From the NCBI GenBank assembly GCA_033398695.1, contig CM065811.1, forward strand, positions 119,273,501 to 119,337,500: 64,000 bases of DNA. Reading direction: 5' to 3'. The stretch comes from Orobanche coerulescens. Lineage: Eukaryota > Streptophyta > Magnoliopsida > Lamiales > Orobanchaceae. Position numbers and translations under genes: made by a program. Within the stretch, counting starts at the first letter, position 1; every line of letters starts with the position of its first letter. The notes under the pieces were generated by a model. That model did not search any database and was not told the DNA's origin. It saw only the letters and a list, made by a program, of their open reading frames with translations. Positions 58,510 to 64,000 of this stretch are shown here, piece after piece.

Positions 58510-60546
58510 TGTAACACCCCCAAGACATTCAGGGCACATTACAGCGCCGTGGACCCCACACTGTGGAATCCACCAGGCTAACGTACCAACAAGACATTTG
58601 ACAACGACAAACTATCATTAATAAAACGACAATTAAAATAAAAGACTACCAACCGACAATTAAAATCTGACATCAAATCCATTTCCCAAAATGGGAACAC
58701 AACATAAACAATTTCAAACAGGAAGTACTCGAGTACTTAAACCAACTTTATAATACATAAATCTCAAAATCAGACATCAATAGTAACCGACAGATATGAC
58801 ATCGAAAAAAAAATCAAATACTGGACAATATCATGCTTGCCCATCATCCTCATACGTCCCGAGTGCTCGTTTATCCCCACGATCAATACCTGAAATACAA
58901 AAAGTATTTCCCCCATTTAAGGGGTTAGCGACAACTGCTAGTGCAAGTACAATCCATTTGAACTACATTCTAATCAGATGAATATATGCGCCAAAAAGTC
59001 ATTTTAGAAAACATTTTATATTCCGGAATATTTACAATCACAAAACACATTATCTCCAACAAATCACAATTCAAAGTTAACCGTTTGTACGAGACTCACG
59101 GCCACCGTACCCCGCAGAGTCCCGTCGGACATCCCTGGGTGGCTAACCACAGTTCACGATACGCACACTCACGGCAATACGTATCCCTAGAGGCCCCGTC
59201 GGACCGTCCCTAGGTGAACATACACATAACCATCCACAACAACCACGATACAGCCATAATTCAAATACTAGAACATGTAAACAAATGTAAAGTACTTGCC
59301 TTTGAGACATTCTTCGAAGAATCGGAAGTGAAAAATGACTACGGATGATCCAAATGGAAAACGACGGTTCCTAAACGAAGAATTAGCATAACTCAGTCCC
59401 AACGGACATTAATAATCGAAAGGAATACTCCCAAAACCCCGATTACAATTAACGACAATATACGTTCAATCAATACGGGTGAGGGTTTACGCAAAATCTC
59501 CCGTATTGATAATTCGCGGATTAAAATCAAGGAAACTGGATTTGGAATCATTCAATAATCACAATCGGTGAAGAATATCGTAATATAGATGAACAATTCG
59601 AACTACACCCTAAAATCCCGAAATCCCCAAATTCGTCAAAATTAGGGTTCTGAGGAATTACCTTTAATTCGGTGATGAAAGGTGATTATGTTGATTATGA
59701 TATGGTGGCTCGATTCTACCGTGATGGAATCTGGATAGAACTCCGAAAAGAATCGGTGGAAATCGCCTCTCGAGGTCGCACGTCAAGAAACGAAGGGAAA
59801 AGAATGAAATCTGCTCAAAGCGCTACTGGGCTTATATATTTGTGAAGTTAGCGCACGCTAACTTCCATATGTAGCGTGCGCTAACGGGGCCGTGACAGTC
59901 CAGTGGCTACTGCCACCATTCGTTAGCGTACGCTAATAATAAGGGTTAGCGTACGCTAATCGCTTTCTTGATAGCGCACGCAAGGCAACAGAGGGTAGCG
60001 TGCGCTACCTACAGCAGTTCAAGATCGGGCTGATGTCATATCGCCAGTAAGTCGTGTGGAGGGTGCGAAACACGATACACACGATGAGACCGTAATCCAG
60101 GAACATGAACGCGAAGCATACAAGACGACGGAGCTAAGCGCTGAAAGAGAAATACAATTCCGACCACCGAAGGGTCCGTAATGCGACAACGAAAACAAAA
60201 TTCCCTAAACTATTAGGAAATTACAAAAATGGCCCAAGTGCCCGAAAATCACGAAACGACGTCGGATTTACAAACCGAAAGTCTCCACATGACCAACTCA
60301 ACCATACGAACTTGTACAAACCAAGAAACAACGGAAACGAACGAGTTTTACAAGAATCGAACGTTCATACGGCAAAACATGTCATAAAACGAAATTACGT
60401 GAAAACATCATCAAAACTCATCCAAATGGAAAAACTCCAAGAACAAAATAGATTCGAAATGTCGAAACGGCTACAAGCGAGTCGATAAAAATAGACATAC
60501 ACCAAAAATGGAAACTGCTATAAATGGAAAAATTACGGATATTACA
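58510..60546 (-). repeat. E7 5' LTR
   Basis: 2,037 bp, matching 51570-53609. Differences again often sit at CAG/CTG (ACAGTCCAGTGGCTACTGCC near 59897 against ATGTCCGGTGGCTACCGCC near 52960). Confidence 0.9.
59832..60007 (-). promoter_or_regulatory. E7 5' LTR promoter: short motif array and TATA box
   Basis: Second copy of the six-motif array (59849-60007), with the TATA box on the minus strand at about 59832-59840. Confidence 0.58.
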
Positions 60547-60551
60547 ACAAG

Positions 60552-61844
60552 AATCGAACCGAACTCAAAAAAGTCACAGTGATAACTAGATCGACCCACA
60601 ATAAGATCACAGCTCGTTCGGACGATGAAACCGAAATACAGAACAAGTTCATAAAGTATCAACGAACACGAGCGAGTTGATAGAATGGAGAAATAGAAAA
60701 TACCGAAGTCAAAATAATACGGGTATTACCTCCGACCTCGTCCACGAAATTCACAAAAATGGGAGCAAGGTAACAAGACATTAAACAACCAACACATAAC
60801 GGTACCATCACCGATGCACACGGTCACACCAAACCAAGCTCTAACAGCTCGCACATGCGCGACAACGCAGAAATCACCACGAGGCGACAACATTCAACAC
60901 CAACATCTCGCCTCTCACAGGGGGCTAACACAACAAATGTGTGGAAAATGACTCAACGCTCACACCTCCAATTCAATCATATTCGGAATCTAACATCATA
61001 ACGACAATGCGAACATCATACATACATTCCCAGACCGCAAACGGGAATTGATAGGTTTTAAAGAAAACGAAAACCACATTTTGAAAAACAATTTGGAAAA
61101 CACCAGTTGATCTTGAGTATCACATTTTCAAAAAGTTGTACAAACACCATTATTGAGACTTTGAGAACCATCTTGCATTTGATAAAACGAGGACACTCTC
61201 CTTTAAATTGAAACTTTCAGAAATATTTGACACTTGGGTCTAAGCAACTGCATTTCTAAAAATAATTGAAAGTACCGCGACAAAATAATTCATTTTAAAG
61301 GTTCGTCTCGAAATTTATTTTCTAAGATACTCAAGGTTTTTAAAAATCTATTAGGCAAGAATGCCTAAAAACTCACATGATCATTTATCAAACCGTCATA
61401 AAATATTCAAGGCCAAAATGCCAAAACTCGACTAAGGGAGTCGGTTTTATGAAGTAAAAATCAGTTTGCAAAATACTGAAAGTCATTTTGAAAGAACACA
61501 CGCACCGGATAAAATACAGTGTGAAAATACATTAGCAGCGACACCGCTCCTCATATAGACGAAATATGAAAGTCACATAAACGCAATCATGAGATTAAAA
61601 ATCTGCATAAAGATTCCGTCACTTAACACATAATCATACCAGTAATTCGCATCAGACGAGGCACAAACACAAAGAAGGGAGACTTACATCCACAGGTCGC
61701 ACGAAGATGATGATCGCCCCACGATACTAATCACGACAAACCAACTGAGACGACGCGTCGCGACACGACTCAGTCAGACAAAATCCGACGAGATAAAACT
61801 CAATAGACACCACTGACCCGACAGCCTAGGTTTCCACAACCAAA
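60552..61844 (-). other. E6 leader region
   Basis: No gene. In reverse complement, 61540-61860 closely follows E1 6149-6335, including GCGACGCGTCGTCT and GTGATTAGTATCG. More loosely, 60780-61500 follows 6400-7480. Confidence 0.6.
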
Positions 61845-61856
61845 TCTCCGATACCA
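61845..61856 (-). other. E6 primer binding site (initiator-Met type)
   Basis: TGGTATCGGAGA on the minus strand, four bases from the 5' LTR. Confidence 0.75.
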
Positions 61857-61860
61857 TTTA

Positions 61861-62513
61861 TGTAACACCCCCAATCCGCTCAGAGATATTACACGCCGTA
61901 GACCCTTTCCTCAAGGATCTACCAGGCTGGTAACAACATAGAACAAATCAACAATGCCTTTAAGGCTAAAATGACTCAGTAGACCGATTTGGTCTTTCAA
62001 TAAATACATACAACTCAATTCCAAACACATACCCACGCAGGGGTCAAAATATAATAAACTCCCGTACAACGGGGAAAAGATACTGCAGCGGAAAAGAAAA
62101 TACAACTAGACCAATACGACATCAACGGATCCTCGTGTGATTAGTATCGTTCATCTTTCATCATCCTTCGTGCCGGCCCTGTGTTATGCTCCCAAACCTG
62201 AATGCAAAAACAAACATCCACCCCCCGAATACTCGGGGGTTAGCAAAACTCTACTGTTTTTCTAGTGCAAGTACAAGTGCAAAAATACGAGCCATACAAT
62301 TCACATTCCACGAATAACAATAACCAGGAAATCCTCAAAGATTCAAACGTAATGAAAAGTACTTCCCGAGGCATGAGTTTGGGTAAAATACTTCAAAACC
62401 GAAAGATCACAAATCAAGAGAAAACAATTTATAAAACCATTTAAAGTGCCATCGAGAGTTTTAATAGAAAACAATTTAGGATTATTAAATCCTCCTCATT
62501 CCAAAATCAACAG
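61861..62513 (-). repeat. E6 5' LTR, visible part
   Basis: Nearly identical to 47634-48287. It stops at ATCAACAG, where E8 begins. Confidence 0.87.
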
Positions 62514-63478
62514 TGTTGTGCGGTGATTAATACACCTCGATAGGCGATCGGCATCACGATCAGGGAAGCCAACAATGGAAGACATACTCTGGACAAACGC
62601 CCAGAGTTCGGCACAATACAGCGACCGTCTTTTGGTACCCAGCGATCGTCTTTCGATATCTGACGATCGTCTTTAATGAGCGAACCAGAGGCGATCGTCT
62701 CGTACCACATATGGATCCAGCATCCGTCAAAGTCGTCGAATACCGAATCTTGGGCGGTGGCCCACGTGCAGATCTTCAAAAGGCGCCGACAGATAGGACA
62801 TTTGACCACAACCTGTCACCTACCTCACCTACCGACAAGGCCGCCGAAAGGTACAAAGTGGGTCCTCCCCGGACAGCGACTCAATACGCGTGCTGGCTTC
62901 CCATTAGTTTGCCCAGCTGGCCACCAGCAGCGACCTCGGACCTCAAGGGAACAGGCCCACGTGACGGGACAATCGGCCATCTTATTTTAATATAGAAAAC
63001 GGCGGTCGCCCGCGATCGCCTGAGGAGTCCCAACTACCTTGTCCCCTATAAATAGAGAACATACTGCAATGGACAAAAGGAGGCGAATTTGCTACGAATT
63101 CAGTGCAAAACACACACAAAAAGAGAATCAAAGACTCTTTTGGAAACCACTTATACATTCATAGTGATATTCATACACATTTTATCATATATCCCAAGCA
63201 AGAACTCACAGATTTACTTATCTGGTTCTTCCGGCAATCTACGCGCTCTACAGCCTAGATAACTAGAAGTCTTTACACTCCTTGTAATAGACTCTAACAT
63301 TAATATTTGTACTCGACAGTATATTTATTAATAACATCTCGCGAGAGCATTCAATCCCGGGATTAACAACCCCGGCAAATCTTGTGTTACTTATTTTCTC
63401 ACGGAAGTGTTCTCGCATTTGTTTGTTACTCGATCATTCCAGCAATACTATCTCCGGATAATATTTTGGGTAACAACA
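62514..63478 (+). repeat. E8 5' LTR
   Basis: Carries four copies of a GCGATCGTCT-like motif (62621-62702) and a TATAAATA box (63048-63055). Reading frames inside (62676-62995) are not taken as genes. Confidence 0.8.
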
Positions 63479-63606
63479 ATTGGCGCTAGAGGAAGGGGAT
63501 CTAAACCTTCATTTTTATTCCTACCGTCTCGAAGAACACTCACTGTTCTCCGGACATACACTTGAAGAAACACTCACTGTTCTTCAATAGAAAAGCCTTC
63601 AGAAAA

Positions 63607-64000
63607 ATGACATCTGCAACGACCTCCAAGAGAGCCACCCTAAGATCTGCCGGAAATCTCATTCCGGCCCGATCAATCCCACCACACGGCGGAAGGCGAC
63701 CGTGGCGACGCTAGGCTCTCACTCCCGCCCCAAGGGACGGTTCTAGCCTCTCACTCGATCGGCCCTGCATCGGAATAGATTGAGGAGGCTATAGCCATCC
63801 TCAGGGAGCGACGGAAGGCCTACGACTCGCCCACCATCACTCCATCGGCCATCCGTCGGGCAGGCAAGCGGAAGCTTAAGGGGATCTATGTTGAGAAATC
63901 GACAGAAAGCCCCGAGCCGCAGGAGAAGGCTCTGGTGAGGCGGGACAATTCCGTCTTCAGCCGCCTAGGGAGCGATCCCTCATGGCGACCCGGGTACTCA
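63607..64000 (+). pseudogene. gag: E8 gag N-terminus, truncated by window
   Basis: ATG at 63607 reads MTSATTSKRATLRSAGN and reaches TAG at 63712-63714. A second frame, from 63779 (EEAIAILRERRKAYDSPTIT) to the window end, is open and charged, as in Gypsy Gag N-termini. So either a frameshift has broken the gene or the consensus has an error. No zinc knuckle or gag core is in view, so the call rests on position after leader and primer site. Confidence 0.5.

Larger units (their letters stand above)
51570..60546 (-). mobile_element. E7: degraded Tekay/Del-type chromovirus
   Basis: Complete minus-strand element with duplication ACAAG (51565-51569 and 60547-60551) and LTRs 51570-53609 and 58510-60546. 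The internal part contains gag, protease, RT, RNase H, integrase and a chromodomain-like end in the E4 order. The gag core, integrase and C-terminus read well; the rest is broken by frameshifts. Confidence 0.9.
47634..62513 (-). mobile_element. E6: LTR retrotransposon without gag, carrying E7 (visible part)
   Basis: Minus-strand element: 3' LTR 47634-50750, internal 50751-51569 and 60552-61860, and the start of the 5' LTR 61861-62513, where E8 has inserted. The internal parts match E1: 61540-61860 resembles the complement of E1 6149-6335, and 51395-51540 resembles E1 8840-8960. The gag that E1 has between them was not found. It is interrupted by E7 (ACAAG duplication). The end lies outside the window. 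Confidence 0.75.
62514..64000 (+). mobile_element. E8: other Gypsy-type element, 5' end only
   Basis: A 965-bp LTR (TGTTG ... CAACA, 62514-63478), a primer site starting TGGCGCTAGAGGAAGGGG (63481), leader and start of gag, cut by the window end. The primer site is not the initiator-Met type, and the LTR is short, so this is a separate Gypsy lineage from E1-E7. Target duplication cannot be checked. Confidence 0.8.

Noticed and set aside
62676..62995. Two overlapping frames of about 100 codons
   Set aside because: Located in the E8 LTR before its TATA box; they overlap each other and lack any motif.

Overview
This is plant nuclear DNA, probably dicot, made almost wholly of transposable elements. 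The evidence is Tekay/Del-type chromovirus polyproteins, plant RTE LINE sequence, Tourist-, hAT-, CACTA- and Helitron-type DNA elements, and one intron-split AlkB-like gene remnant. No bacterial, organellar, tRNA or rRNA genes were seen. The species cannot be named from sequence alone.

Layout. Positions 1-1525 hold Helitron-like AT-rich repeats and a Tourist MITE (839-1182). An RTE LINE on the minus strand (1526-3534, continuing 29323-29535, target duplication AATCTATACTATA) is split by a 25.8-kb stack of LTR retrotransposons, each with its own 5-bp duplication. E1 (3535-29317, +, TAAAT) carries only an intact gag. E2 (9950-27173, -, CGCTA) sits in the 3' LTR of E1 and holds decayed gag/pro/RT. 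E3 (17319-25557, +, ACAAT) sits in the 5' LTR of E2, has two 2,947-bp LTRs and no protein. Positions 29538-35212 are a patchwork: Helitron-like piece with a second Tourist MITE, RTE 3' tail, hAT element (30831-31513), hAT MITE (32520-32967), and an AlkB-like gene end with a CACTA element (33512-34992) in its last intron. E4 (35680-44985, +, CATTC) is a complete Tekay-type chromovirus whose gag-pol reads in one frame with three stop codons. From 46518 to the end lies a second stack: E5 (partial LTR, -), E6 (47634 onward, -, no gag found), E7 (51570-60546, -, ACAAG, degraded chromovirus with well-kept integrase), and E8 (62514 onward, +, a different Gypsy type, cut by the window end).

How they fit together. 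E1, E2, E3, E4, E6 and E7 share LTR ends (TGTAAYA...GTTACA), an initiator-Met-like primer site, a stem-loop before the polypurine tract and a splice-donor-like site in the LTR. In front of the TATA box each has an array of a CG-rich 12-bp palindrome-like motif. E1, E3 and E6 lack pol and could only have moved with proteins supplied by relatives such as E4 or E7. That is inference.

Caution. Paired LTRs differ again and again at CAG/CTG triplets, in a way that looks more like consensus error at CHG-methylated sites than mutation. Some frameshifts in E2 and E7 may therefore not be real. No computation was run; all alignments were by eye.
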